A stretch of DNA of 64,000 nucleotides from Hypericum androsaemum (taxonomy: Eukaryota > Streptophyta > Magnoliopsida > Malpighiales > Hypericaceae): positions 13,930,619 to 13,994,618 of the forward strand of contig OZ023182.1 of NCBI GenBank assembly GCA_963995505.1, read 5' to 3'. The position numbers and the translations under genes are program-made. Below, one piece after another: positions 11,261 through 23,397 of the stretch (the first letter of the stretch is position 1; every line of letters starts with the position of its first letter). Under the pieces are notes generated by a model, which did not search any database, had not been told where the DNA came from, and saw only the letters and a program-made list of their open reading frames with translations.

Positions 11261-12024
11261 TATAAAAAAATTAAGATAAAAAACAAAAACTACGTGCCAA
11301 CCAAAGCCAAACCCCTCGAACCACCACCCCATACCCCAACTAAAACGCGCCTCGACCACGCACGTTTGTTCTTTTATTTTTGCCATTTAATTATCTACTT
11401 TTTACAACTTTGTCACTGGAGAGTCCACTTCCCTTTTGAATTAGGCCCGTCCTAAAATGGATTATCCAGGACCCAATCTGGTTCTGTCATCCAAAGATCC
11501 ATTTTTTTAGATTTTGTAGTTTTAATACGGATTATAGGTATTTTTTTAAATAAACTTTGAGTGGTTAAATCGTATATCTGCAGTATTATCGGGGTACTCT
11601 TTATCTCCTTCCTTGCTCTAGGTTTTTCCCACTTTCTTTTATTATAATAAAAATTTTAATGAAAAAACGGCTAAGTAACCCAGTACTTGGGGATTGAACC
11701 CTCTATTTTTTTTCCTTTTATACATAGAGGGGGTAAATTTTGAACATGTTTAACCAATTCATCCAATATTAATAAAATTTATACCTTCACAAAAAAAACT
11801 CATCTGCAAATTTCTTGATATATTCCGCCAATATTTATTCATATTTACATATAGTAATTGGACAAATCCCCCATTAAAAAAAGAGAATTTGAAGGATTTA
11901 ATTCCCTCATCCTGTGCATCAATTTTTTTAAATGGCAGCAACTCTCTCCTCTTACAACAGTGAACGAAAGAAACTCTCTGAACGAAAGATCATACACTCC
12001 CATCTCCACCAACAAATGTTTTTG

Positions 12025-12774
12025 TTACACAGAAGAAACTCTCTGAACGAAAGATCTTACATGGATCCATTTGGTCGCCGACCACTTCTCCCCCTCGACG
12101 ACCGGGCAGCTTCCGTGCAAGCTGCTCGGGTCAGTCGTCGCATTAGGGTAAAGGTTAAAGAACAACACCGCATCACCCTTCTTAGGCCTAACCGCGAATC
12201 CACCCTTCGCGCAATCCGACCAGTTGCCAACCTTCGCTTGGACCTCGTCCGAATAGGGGAACACCGTTTCCCCGCCCTTAATCACATCGGACAAGTACAT
12301 CAAAATTGTTGCAACCCTATGTCCACCCGGAAACTTCTCACCATACGCCTCGCCCTCGAAGTAATCCCAGTGGGGCTCGTACTTTTCGCCATTCTCGTAG
12401 CGCAGTATGTTGATGATTTCTCCGTTTTGTACCGGAAGCAGAGTCCACGAAGCTATCCTCGCCTCGATGCTGGCCACTATCTCGTCCTTGGAAGGGTATA
12501 AGAACATCCCGGAGCTTGTCCTTTCCTCGGATTCTATGATTTTGTTTGTCTTGTCGTCCACCACCATTGACTTCACCAGCTTGCCCCTAGCTAGGTTTAT
12601 TAAGTGGTTGCACTCTTCGTTTCTCAGGAACCCTTTGTAGATAAAAACCCTAGGATGCCACGAGAGCTGGGTGACTTTGGTAGGATCGAACTTGATGGAG
12701 GAAGGTATAGATATTGGAAGGATGATGAGGAAAATGATGGAAATAGAGAGGAGGTTAATGTTCCAATTAGCCAT
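12025..12774 (-). CDS. Prolyl 4-hydroxylase (2-oxoglutarate/Fe(II) dioxygenase), intronless
   Basis: The 249-residue product hydroxylates prolines of secreted proteins such as extensins and arabinogalactan proteins; that role is known for the family. Residues about 8-27 form a signal anchor for the ER/Golgi. The catalytic domain starts at SWHPRVFIYKGFL (about 38-50) and contains ERTSSGMFL (about 84-92). Fe(II) ligands His135 and Asp137 lie in YEPHWDYF, the distal ligand is His220 in SLHGSCPV, and the 2-oxoglutarate-binding Lys230 lies in EGEKWSATKW. All catalytic residues are present. The protein is shorter than typical plant P4Hs of about 290 residues and lacks a C-terminal ShK domain. There is no intron, although plant P4H genes usually have several, so it may descend from a retrocopy. 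A tandem relative lies 585 bp upstream. Confidence 0.9.
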   Translation of the reverse strand: MANWNINLLSISIIFLIILPISIPSSIKFDPTKVTQLSWHPRVFIYKGFLRNEECNHLINLARGKLVKSMVVDDKTNKIIESEERTSSGMFLYPSKDEIVASIEARIASWTLLPVQNGEIINILRYENGEKYEPHWDYFEGEAYGEKFPGGHRVATILMYLSDVIKGGETVFPYSDEVQAKVGNWSDCAKGGFAVRPKKGDAVLFFNLYPNATTDPSSLHGSCPVVEGEKWSATKWIHVRSFVQRVSSV

Positions 12775-13358
12775 ACTATATTTTCTTTTTTTTTCCCGTT
12801 ACTGTATTTTCTTTTTTACCAGAGACTAAGATTTTGAGAGAGGAATGGAAGAAAGGAAGAAGATCGGAATATTAAGAGGGAACAGTAAGTTTTATATTGT
12901 AATTACGGAGTATGATTGGATTTTATGAGAAAGTCCCAATCTTGTTTAGTATGCATTAAAGGGTGTACTAAATGAGACCGTGTAATGTAAAAAGGGAAAG
13001 GTGAATTAATGGGAAGAGTGATATTGATAGTGAATTCGACATTCAATATATTTTAACCTTCTTTTGACTACCAGTAATGGAAATAATAAGAGATTCCCAA
13101 TATTGGTGGAAGATAGCATTCAAACATTAAAGAACTTCCTTTTATTGACATATATTTAAAAGGGTGGCATACAAGGAAGGATAAATGGTGACTTTTATGG
13201 ACATTTCAAAGTTCAACAAAATTTATTTCACTTAAAAAATGAACTATATATTGACGTTTCTTTTGCGGAATATAATTTATTTCACATCCCAAATTTGGTA
13301 AACAGTTGTTCTTATTTCACATTCTACAATATCACCCGCAAAGTTTTAATCACTGGGC

Positions 13359-14102
13359 CTAAATTGCTGCTTCCGTGACAGCAATCATCGACCCAACATG
13401 GATCCATTTGGTAGCAGACCACTTCTCACCCTCGACGACCGGACATCCCCCATGCAAGCTGGTCACGTCAACAGAGGTGGGGTTCGGGTAAAGGCTAAAG
13501 AACAATAATGCATCACCTTTCTTGGGTTTAACCGCGAAGCCTTTCATGGCACAATCCGACCAGCTACCATCCTGCACTTGAACCTGGTCCGAATCGGGAA
13601 ATACAGTCTCCCCTCCTTTGAAAACATCCGACAAGTACATCAGTACTGTGGCAACCCTATATCCACCCACCTGCTCTCCTTCGAAGAAATCGAAATGGGG
13701 GTCGTACTTCTGTCCCTTCTCGAAGCGTAATATTTGGATGACTTCTCCGTTTTAACGTGGAAGCATCGTCCATGTGGATATCCTAGTGTCGATGTTTGCG
13801 ACTACCTCGTCGAATATGGCTGTCCCGGTGCTTGTCCTGACCCCGGATTCGACGCCTCGACCCGTCCCATGGTCGACCACCTGTGACTTCACGAGCTTGC
13901 CTCTGGCTTGGTTTATTAGGTGATCACACTCCTCCGCTGTTAAGAACCCTTTGTAGATAAAGGCCCTGGGATGCCATGAGACCTGGGTGACCTTTGTGGG
14001 GTCGTTTTTGGGTGCCTTTTCCATGGAGGAGAGAGCAACCATTGGGAGGATGTGGAGAAAGAAGGAGACCAAGATGGTGTTTTCATTTTCAGGATGACCC
14101 AT
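13359..14102 (-). pseudogene. Tandem prolyl 4-hydroxylase copy with one in-frame stop
   Basis: One reading frame covers the whole P4H domain but is cut by a TAA codon at 13754-13752, where the neighbouring gene has CAA (Gln) in its LLPVQNGE segment. Upstream are a signal anchor and SWHPRAFIYKGFL. Downstream the frame keeps YDPHFDFF (His and Asp ligands), SLHGGCPV (distal His) and EGEKWSATKW (Lys). Compared with the intact copy, a few residues are also lost in the RTSTG segment. Apart from these lesions the gene looks functional, so the stop is young, polymorphic or a sequence error. Like its neighbour it has no introns. Confidence 0.85.
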
Positions 14103-16584
14103 ATATAATTTAATTCTTTAGGACAAGCTTGATGGTGTGATGGTGTAATGGATCGAGAGAGGGGCTAAATGTTATATTCTTGGGGGATACTAATTAATTT
14201 GTAATTTGCTATATTAAGTGAATCAGAGAAAGGTAATTATAAGATAGTAATTTAAATTTAGTCAGGGCAGCTTTTTAACATTTACCTTTTCACTATCTGG
14301 CTTCACTGTTATGGTAATTTGTTGCTTTGCCTTTTCAGCATAGATAGTCATTACCTACTAGTAAAGAATTAATGTTGTCTTGAGAATAGTTCGCCAAAAA
14401 AGTAAAAGAACTAAAATACTGGATTGAGATTGTGGATCCGTCAGTCTCTCTCCCACATTTATATTTTAACCTTATATACCTAAAAATGAAAAGATACTTC
14501 CTCTTTGGTGGAACTTAATATCGTCAAGTATTAATGCGCGCCTATATGTATGTATATATGTAGTTTTTTGCAATGTTTAAAAATTGTGGTATGATCAGTA
14601 GTCAGATTGGTCGAACCACTAACTCAAATGAATTCCGTGTCGATTTTTGACTAAAAATTAGAGAGTGGTTCAACCATTCAAAATTTGGTCGGACTATCTG
14701 GTTAGATATCATTGAGTGACTCGGTTTGCCTGTAACATGAAAAAATAATGTTTATTTTTCCATTTTCTATGATTTAACAGAGAACTTACACATCCACTTT
14801 CACACTCAAGTGTCTACGTCACCTTTGGATCACAATAAATTTATATTTTTAATAATTCTTCATAATATATATACTAAGTTAAGCAAATTTGACTAATATA
14901 TCAAACAAGAGAACTCATATCATCATCTTAATGTACTTCTAGATTTGTTAAATTAATGTTTAAAAGTTATCTGAAATTATCATAAAAAAGGCTTAATATA
15001 TATTAGTAATCATAAATTGACAAAAAATATTTAGTGATAATCAGCTAAATTTTGCAAAAAACCAGCAATCATATTAATTTTCTTTTCACAAAGAGGTTTG
15101 GTTAGAGAAGAACGGGAACCATTTCCTGTGGCGAGCCTCGGAATGCGTAGCTGGAGCCCATTTGGTGTTTTTTATCTTCTTAATTTATTCAACTTATTAA
15201 TCGCCTCAACATTCAGACTCAGGCTTCATCTTCATTTGGGCCAAGTTTGAGCGAAGACCCATATCTTTGGACCCAAGGAACATTTCACACTCTATTGGAT
15301 TTAAAATCTCCAATGTAATAGATGCAGCGTTTGGTACTGGTTATCTTTTCCTGTCTTTTTAAAAGGGCTTTGCCGCACAAAATTTTAACGAGATCAGCTA
15401 GTAACAACCTCGATAGTGTGAGAATTTCCTGTTTATAAATAAAATATATACTTACAGAAAAAGATGGTCTACTAAATAAGTAATTATGAGCCAACAAAAT
15501 ACATTTGATCTCTGTTAGTTCTGTTATTATATCAAAATAAAAAAATGGGGCTTAGCTGGTGTGGCAACCTCGCCTTGGAGTTCTCCTTATCAAATTGGTT
15601 AGTTCGATAACCATACTCAAGAAGACCTAGTTCGCGTTGTTTGGAACAATTACGCAGTATTATGAAACTATAGAAATTAGATAATTTTTCGAGAAACGAT
15701 TTGTATCCGAGAACTTTCTCCTACGTTCTATTATTACACACGTTAAGAAATGACTAATGTGGTCGGGTTTCGCATGGAAAATTGGACAACAATATTTTCT
15801 TTTATACTTAGAATCACTTGGAGATGGTTACTAGGCTACTTAGCCCATTAATTAACCAGGTCTCTGGTTTTGTATATTGGTGTAACTATTATACTCGAAT
15901 AATGAAAATCAATCTACTTATCAAAAAATATCAAAATAAAAGTTCACTTCATCGTGAATCAAATATTATTAAGCAATTACCTGCGCAATCAATAGGAATC
16001 TTTGTAACATATGTATCGCATAAGAATTTTGAGAATACAGCAACATTAAAAATTGATACGAAGAATTTGACCATTTTTAGTAGTTCTTGGACCAATTTGA
16101 ATTTAGATTAATCGATAAAAAATTTTAGACAGGAATTCAATTTTTAAAATTATCATTCACGTAATGTCGATTAACAACTTCAGAGAGGAAGTTCAAAGAA
16201 GTTAAAAGAGTTTCCCCTACATTCTATAAAGCAAGTTAAAGAAGAGGTTTCTTTTTCTTTTGGTGAGAGTTAGGCAATAAGTTTGGCTTAACAACTTCAG
16301 AGAGGAACTAGTATTGTAAAATCAAAACACATTCCGATTGCTATACCAATTAAGTGTTGCATATGGTTTGATGATACAAAACGCTTACAAATTGACGGAA
16401 ATACATGGCTCGGTATGTGGCACATATAATCATACTATAAAAAACTTATTAAAAAAAAATTAAGTACTTCAATTTCTTCAAAACACAGAAGACGAGGTAT
16501 ACATCTAAAAGTATTCCTGCTCACCAGAGTATAAAATTTTTAATTATAATTTCTGTAACGTCGTAGGGAAAAATAAAATTGGAA
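14103..16584. other. Intergenic AT-rich DNA
   Basis: No gene is visible. At about 14580-14730 is a diverged stretch rich in GGTCGGAC/GGTTCAACC words that resembles the repeats at 19450-19680 and 33727-34060, probably remnants of one dispersed family. Confidence 0.5.
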
Positions 16585-16823
16585 TCATACAACTCTTGTA
16601 GTTTCAGCTTTGTGGTTGATAGGCAAACTTACATGAAAAGAAGGAGACACATCCAAGAAAGAAAGTGAAGAGGAACTTGGGAATTTGCTCTTGTTTGACC
16701 ACAGCCAGATTTTGGAGACTGAGAAGCTATCTCCTCTGCTCCTACCTCCAATCCTCTTACCTTCTCCATCTCCATGATCATCAAGTACTGAACTAGTAGA
16801 GCCTTCATCATCTCCACCATTAC

Positions 16824-16871
<48 letters not shown>

Positions 16872-17712
16872 CAGATAAAGCAACTTGGAGATCAGAGTCT
16901 AACAAGACATACTGATAAGTTCCCATGGAGTAGCATCTCCTTCGGTCGAGATTCGCGCTGCTCGTCTCTCCTTGTCCCTCCTCTCCATTGCAGCTGGTGC
17001 TCCTAAACTTTCCAAGCCTAATAGAAAACACTCTCTTTACACCTCCACATTTCTCTTCGTCACTTTGGGCCTGGTTGGTGGATGATTGCCTGATCGGAAC
17101 ACGGGAATCCGGAAATGGATTCGCGGTTATCGGGTTGGAGCTCAAAAGGGTATCTCTACAAAGAGGGCAAGTGGAGTTGGAGAGCAGCCAGGTATCTATA
17201 CACTGAATATGGAAAGCATGACTGCAACTTGGAAGCAGCCGGAGCTTGTCCAGGTCCGATAACTCGCACAGGCAAACCGCGCAATCGAAGGGCTCTTTGA
17301 GTCCCATGACGTCCTTGTAATAGAAAACTGGTAGAGCTTCAATGGTGGCTTGGTCTAGACCCGAGTCGTGGAGGCGAAACAGCTGCTGAAGCTGCCTCTG
17401 AAGAGGGTGGTTAGAACCTGGGGTGTCTCGAAATCTGTTGGAGTCATAGATAGCTGAGAAAGCTGGCCTCTTCGTCAGGAACCTGACAAGCAAATGGAGG
17501 AGGCCCGAGATGAAGAAAATTAGAGCTAGAGATATTATGACCAAGACTAGAATTTGGCTGATGTTGTTGAAAGTTGATGAAGAGGCAGTCTCCATCTCTT
17601 TGTTGAGAGTAGTACTATTATAAGAATTTGAAATTGAATAAAGAGGTGAGGGAGAAGATGGATCCATGTAATGGCTATTTTTTTTCCTAATTCCATATAG
17701 AATTCTGGACAT
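16585..17712 (-). CDS. RING-H2 E3 ubiquitin ligase of the ATL family (ATL13/46-like)
   Basis: This intronless 375-codon frame encodes a membrane-anchored E3 ligase. From the first Met, a transmembrane helix lies at about 52-78 (ILVLVIISLALIFFISGLLH), the family GLD motif at 118-120, and a complete RING-H2 at 144-185 (Cys144, Cys147, Cys163, His165, His168, Cys171, Cys182, Cys185) with PCCSH-type spacing and DTWL. The long C-terminus holds a run of about 15 Asn encoded by an AAT microsatellite, then a Ser-rich tail. Lack of introns is normal for ATL genes. The start is uncertain: Met at 17667 (MDPSSPSP) or 17595 would also leave the membrane helix intact. Confidence 0.92.
16825..16869. repeat. 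Coding trinucleotide microsatellite (ATT/AAT, 15 units)
   Basis: Fifteen perfect ATT units on the plus strand encode a polyasparagine run in the ATL protein. Length variation here would change the protein without shifting the frame. Confidence 0.95.
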
Positions 17713-20700
17713 ATTGGCTGGTTGATGATCAGTCTATTGATAATGGAACAATTTTGGATACAACTTGTTTCTTAAAAGTGGTAGCTTTCAGAAAGGTAGT
17801 CTTGCTTGGTATGTGGTTATGGAAGATTGAAAGGTATATATTCTATGAGAGGAATTGAGTGTACTATAGGAAATTTCTAGTTCTAAGTTTGGGATTATGA
17901 AGTGTAAATTACAAGTTTTTTTTCTTGTTTCTAGGGGTATGACTTAAAAAGAGGATGCATAACTATCATGAGATGCTATTCAAAAAAAAAATCATGTAAT
18001 GTGTGTTTTTCCTGTTATATCTGTGAGAGGTTACATATTTATCCCTAAGAAGTCCAATAAATGTGTTTGGTTTGTTATTTGGTAATGGTGATGGGACCCT
18101 GTTTTAGTTCTTTTTTGCAACCACTAGCCAGTTGGGTCCTTCAGAAAAGAGAGGATTCATGTTATTTCTCTTTGACTAAAGATTTATTTGTCTTTTATCA
18201 AAAGAGAAGTTTGCATTTGGATTATGTTAGGGAGAGAGAACTTTCACATTTAAAGTATTGCTCGATATTTCTGTTTGGTAAATTTCTCATATTTATAGTT
18301 GAGAATTGTCAGATTCTATTTATGACAATTAAATATCATGATGATTTTCTGCAGCTATTATCATCGAAAACATTAAAGATCGTGATCAAGTGAAAATCTT
18401 TAACCATATAATGGAACTGGTCATCAAAGGGAGATTGGGATTTTTCGATTCTCAAAATTTTCGACTTAATATATGTAATGTATTTTTTTTGGGTAGAAAT
18501 ATGTAATGTAATTTTACTCTAAAAAAAAGGGGAGATTGGGATTGTTGGGCCATGATGACCCATGTTTTCTACTAGAACTTGTCTACCTCTTAACCATACT
18601 TTTTTTGAAAGGATCTCAACCATACTTAATAGGCCCACTGCCAACTGTTTTAAAACTCATTTTCTTTTCTATTTTCTTAGCCAAATATACAAAATAAAAG
18701 ACGAATAGGTACAGTGTTATAAAACTCTTTTAAGAACCTTGTTTTGGTCATTTCCTTATTTTATCTCTCAAGGAAAAGTATGTTCGTAAGGCAAGGATCA
18801 ACTGTAATTTCACTCAATAACGGAACTATTCGAATAATTCGCAATCAAGACAGATACCTATTTTTATGATTCCGAAGAACATAATAAATGGATATCCAAT
18901 TTTTTTCCTCGAGGAGGTACGAGGATCATCAAATGGAAAAAAAATGGATTGGTTTATTCGGCTCGAAAGTGTATATCATGTGAAACTACACTACACAACT
19001 AAGCTATTTTTACTCTATATTATAAACCATGACAAATTTTCTGGTCCGCCTCCCCATTTATCTTGAGCCAAGAGTTGAATCCAAAATCTCAGAAGGAGAC
19101 TAATCCTCCACGCCTATGTCAAGGATTAGATGCAATACGGTCCAAAATCTACCCAACATGAGGGAGCCACTAGGAAAATGGCTAATGATTGAAAAGTCCA
19201 CTAACACCACTAATATGCAAATGTGTTGTCTACAGTTGTGCTTGTGACTTCTTTTATTTAATAATCATCATTTGGAATAGTTTCGTTATAATGATGGTTG
19301 TTTTCGATTTCGCTGCCTTCTAATCACGGGGGAATCCCACCAATCTTGCACCTTATGAAGCACTAATATCCTAGAAATCTGTTTTAGTTGTGGCGACAAT
19401 ATAATTTTAGTGACAACAACCATTAAATTTTGACAGAGTAAAACTTTTTTTTCTCTATGACAATTGTTTAAAAATCGCGATCCGATTGGCGGTCCAACTG
19501 ATTAGACTGTGATTAGGGACCAATCCTGAATCATTTTTGTACCTAAACTCGGATGATGGTTTAATCGGTAGTCAACGACGTTGCCTACCGATTCAACTGC
19601 TCAAACTAACCAGTTCATTTGGTTGGACCAGTCGGTCCAAACCAAACTACCATAAGTTCCTACCAGAAACAAAACCAAACTACCATAAGTTTTTTTTAAA
19701 ATCTTTTTTGAGTTTTATTATATTAAAAGTGATTAAAATATACTTTTAATACTTTTAATTTTTTGTAATAAAATTATAATGTATTTATAATTATTTGACA
19801 TTATATGCTAAATATAATTAATAATGTATATTTATTTAGAAATCTCTGGTCCTACCAAAGAGCAATTGGTCTAGCGATACAAAATGTATAAAATTTGACG
19901 AAAGTCATGGTTCAAATCCAGGCAATGTGTACTTTGTGTAAAAAATTACCTTTAAAAAAAATCTCTGGTCTTATTAGCAATTGATCAGTCGGTCCAATAA
20001 ATCGAGAAATGAGAAAAATTCTAGGTCACCCTCCAATTCGTTTAAATTTTTTTGACAATTGTCCCACCTTAGACCAAGTGGGTCCGTCCAAGATTGCAAT
20101 CTTTGCTATATATCAAACATGAACAAAAAAGACCCATCCCTAAATATTAAAAAAAACAGACCTTAAAAAAACAAAAATGACCCTACAAGTAACCTGCTTC
20201 TGTTCAGGTACACTAACTAAGTTTTTTTTTTGGTCGGGTATACTAACTAAGTTTGAAACCCTTTAAACCTTCCATTTGTGGTCAGAAGATTGAAGGACAA
20301 GAAATTTAATGGTAGGTGGATTCTGCTTTTCAAAGGTGGAGCTGGCACTAAAAAAGAATTCATTATTGGTTGTAGCCAACGGAGCAAAATGCTCATAGCT
20401 GTTGGTTTGACAAATGGTAGGATCGTTGACTTTTGCTGGGTCTCCTCCGTTTCTAAAAGTTTGACACATGGAAGTTTAAGCTTACCTGCTCATTATAAAA
20501 TTGACTAATGTTGACTATCAAATCATAACCTTGAGGGTGTAGCCACGATCTTAAGGTCATCAGTTGGAGGAGGAAGAAATTTAATCTCATCAAGAATTGA
20601 AGCTTTTTCACTCTCTTAGAATTCGATAGTTCCAAGTTGTTAGCTCAGAATTATTTGTGAATAGTGAACATATTGGCTATTAATTTTTCGAGTAGTTGAC

Positions 20701-21385
20701 AATATATCGCAGTATAATTAAATAAATCTTTTCCCTATTGTCCTTTTTTACTACAAAGTTTTACGATTATATAATTTTTAGTAAGATCCTCGACTACAAC
20801 AATCGAAAGGGAGGAGTCGACACTCAGACATGGGATGGGGAACAACTGTAAGTAGATTAGATTAGGTATACTGTCTTCTTTTTTCTTTTATTTCCTTTTT
20901 ACTTTTCACCCTTTTATTTAATACATACATGTAAAGCAAATTTACCTATAAAAAATGGTCCAAATTTGAACCACATTCCTACACTCCTAACCCAATTTCT
21001 GGTGGTGAATGTTACCACATTGTTAATTAGAAGTGATAGATTTGTTAATACGTGTAAAAAATTTAAAATTTTAAGACAATAAATATATAGATTTCTCACA
21101 CTTATCCTCAATACACCCCATTTAAAGTTGTTCATCGAGTCGAGTATTTGCATAACATTTAGTATTTTTTTGTTCATTGCATTGATGGATGTAACAACGA
21201 CCGAGACTAATCTTCAACCATGAAAGAATACCATTGTAAGTTGATTAGTTACTTATAATCTTTTATAACAGCTTTAGAGATGTCCTTTCGAGTACATCTG
21301 ATAAAATCGGAACAATACAAAGAACAACTTTAGAGACTTACAAGAACTATACAATACGAACAACAGAAAAAAAAAGGGTGTTTGA
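17713..21385. other. Intergenic DNA with dispersed repeat remnants
   Basis: No convincing gene is present. About 19450-19680 contains words such as ggtccaactgattagac and a direct repeat of aaaccaaactaccataagtt (about 19640-19695), resembling the CCGGTC-type dispersed family. A tRNA-like SINE candidate is listed separately. A frame at 20278-20508 has no recognisable family. Confidence 0.45.
19855..19960 (+). mobile_element. SINE-like sequence with Pol III boxes
   Basis: An A-box-like TTGGTCTAGCG (about 19867-19877) and a near-consensus B box GGTTCAAATCC (19909-19919) stand about 32 bp apart. They are followed by an AT-rich tail with tttgtgtaaaaaattacc. This layout fits a tRNA-derived SINE. 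The arms do not fold into an intact tRNA, so it is not called a tRNA gene. Confidence 0.45.
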
Positions 21386-23304
21386 TCATGGATCCGAGCC
21401 ATTGGATCTCTCTTCTTCCTCCTTGATCATGTTCACCATCGAAACGACTTGGTTCATGCTCGGCCTTTGATCTGCAGAAGGGTTGATGCACTTCAACGCC
21501 ACCTGCAACAAGTTCACCATCCTCTCTTCGTTTACACCTTCCATGACCAATGCCTTGTCGAAAACTTCCGCTGTCCATTCCTCTCTAACAACCGAATGCA
21601 CCCACCTCGCCAAGTCGAACCCGTTGTTCTCGACTATCTTACCGGTTAGTAGCTCGAGAAGGATCACGCCGAAGGCGTAAACGTCGGCCTTCAACGCGCC
21701 AAATTCGATCAGATCATTGTTTGACCGGTCTTGGTTTCGGACTACCATTAGGCCATACTCTGTGATGCAGGGCTCCATGTCGTTGTCGAAGAGTATGTTG
21801 GTTGATTTCAGGTTTCCATGGGCTATCCCGTCTTCGTGAAGCTCGTCGTGCATGAACGACAGAGCCTCCGCGACGACAGCTGCAACTCTTAGTCTGCTTC
21901 CCCAATCGAACACTCCCGCGCTTTCTGATCCTGACAAAATGTTGGTCATTGCAGCAATCAAACTGTTACAGAAAAATGAATTTTCTTCGGTAACATTCCA
22001 GGCTTACCGTGTAGGAGAGCGAAGAGGCTGCCATTAGGCTGATACTGATATACCAAGAGCTTCTCTTGCTTGGAGCAGTAAAGAGCGATCGGGCTCATGA
22101 TCCTCGGATGCCTTACTTGGTCTATCCTCGCCATCCGGTTCTTGAAGTCCTCACCAGGAAGATCCCAACATTTGATCCTCTTCACCACCATGATGCTTCC
22201 ATCGATCATGACTTTATAAAGGCTTCCATGCTTCCCTCTCCCTAGCAGTTCAGCCGGGGCGCGAAGCAAGTCCTCGAATTTCAGGCCCTCCATTCCGGGA
22301 CTCGTAAGAACCAGTAGCGATGTAGACGTTATTCCACTTTCTGCAGACGTAATCGAGTACTCGGATCGGCTCTCCTGTTTACTCCCGGAATTCCTGAAGC
22401 CGCTTGAGGTACTACTGCTCTTGTTGTTGCTGTCTGCAGCTCCATTTGGTTCCCTCTTGGGCCTATTCTTTCTAGCTACAGCGAAGATAACGAGGAGGGC
22501 CGCGACAAGAACAAGAATTATATAGCCTAAGTAAATGAAGTACCGATCATTCGAGGAGTGCTTCGACGTTGGTCTCGATGGTACTGGTGCTGGTGCAGGG
22601 GGGCATGGATTTGGAAGTGGTGATCCACACAATTCAGGATTACCTAAGAAGCTGCTGGCTTTGAACTTCCCTTTCATATCAGGAATTGGACCACTGAAAC
22701 TGTTGTCAGAGACATTCAGTTCTGTGAGGCTGGAGAAGTCCATGTTCGGGATTGGCCCGGAAAGATTGTTGTCCTGAGCAAAGAAGGACAGCAAGCCGGT
22801 AATCTTCGACAGGCCGGGAAGCTCACCGCTGAAGAAGTTGTTCGAAATATCGACCCTTTTCAGGTCACTCAGCAGCGAAATGGAATCAGGAACAGGTCCG
22901 GAGAACTTGTTCCCACTCGCAAAGAAATGCTTTAGACGGTTGCAGTTTCCTATCTCCCCTGGCAAGGGACCATTGATGCTGTTACCTTTCAGGCTCAGGA
23001 CTTGAATGGACACAGCCATACACAGGGAAGCAGCATCCAGAGTTCCATTGAAGTTGAACCCTTCGAGCACGATCTTCCTCACACTTTGCGTGTCGGTGTC
23101 GGTACAGTTCACGCCCGTCCACTTGTCGATGCAAGGGTCCGAGCTTGTGTTCCATCCCCAATTCGAGTCGGCCGGGACAATGCCTAACGAAAGCTTATAC
23201 ATGAATGCAACCAGTGCAAGCTTCACATTCTGTTCTACTGAGGTGGCCCTATGGAAGGTAAGAAGAACCAAGATGGGAACAGCCCAAATGGTGATCCTAT
23301 TCAT
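21386..23304 (-). CDS. LRR receptor-like pseudokinase, join(21386..21930,22008..23304)
   Basis: Two exons joined across a 77-bp GT-AG intron (21931-22007) give 613 residues resembling the probable inactive receptor kinase At2g26730 group (LRR-III). In order: signal peptide (about 1-22), LRR N-cap with WTGVNC, several LRRs (about 75-210), a Pro-rich juxtamembrane region, a membrane helix (about 256-277), and a kinase domain from about 340. The glycine loop is GRGKHG and the ATP-binding Lys375 is kept. The catalytic HRD is HGN (470-472) and DFG is EYG (490-492), so phosphotransfer is not expected. The likely role is as a signalling scaffold or co-receptor at the plasma membrane. The Met at 23304 was chosen because a signal peptide follows it directly; the Met at 23397 would put 31 extra residues before it. 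Confidence 0.92.
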
Positions 23305-23397
23305 CTTCCAATAAGCAGGATGAACCTGAGAAGATGGTAAATACAAGAACGAGGTTCTATCCCCCCAGTTCGTGTCGGAGCAGTGCGAGAGGAACAA

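Larger units (their letters stand above)
9516..11478. mobile_element. Transposon-like unit, copy 2 (tandem duplicate)
   Basis: This is a diverged full-length copy of 7559-9497 in the same orientation. It starts GGATTTGGTCCTGAT and ends with the inverted-like CCAGGACCCAATC. Substitutions and small indels are spread along its length, so the duplication is not recent. A TGTCATC heptamer lies near the outer left (about 7550) and outer right (about 11485) edges of the pair, which may be a remnant of one original insertion site. Confidence 0.55.

Noticed and set aside
11932..12501. 189-codon plus-strand frame
   Set aside because: It lies antisense to the prolyl 4-hydroxylase domain, whose catalytic residues all sit on the minus strand.
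19867..19919. tRNA gene
   Set aside because: Pol III boxes are present but acceptor and anticodon arms do not pair, so a SINE is the better reading.
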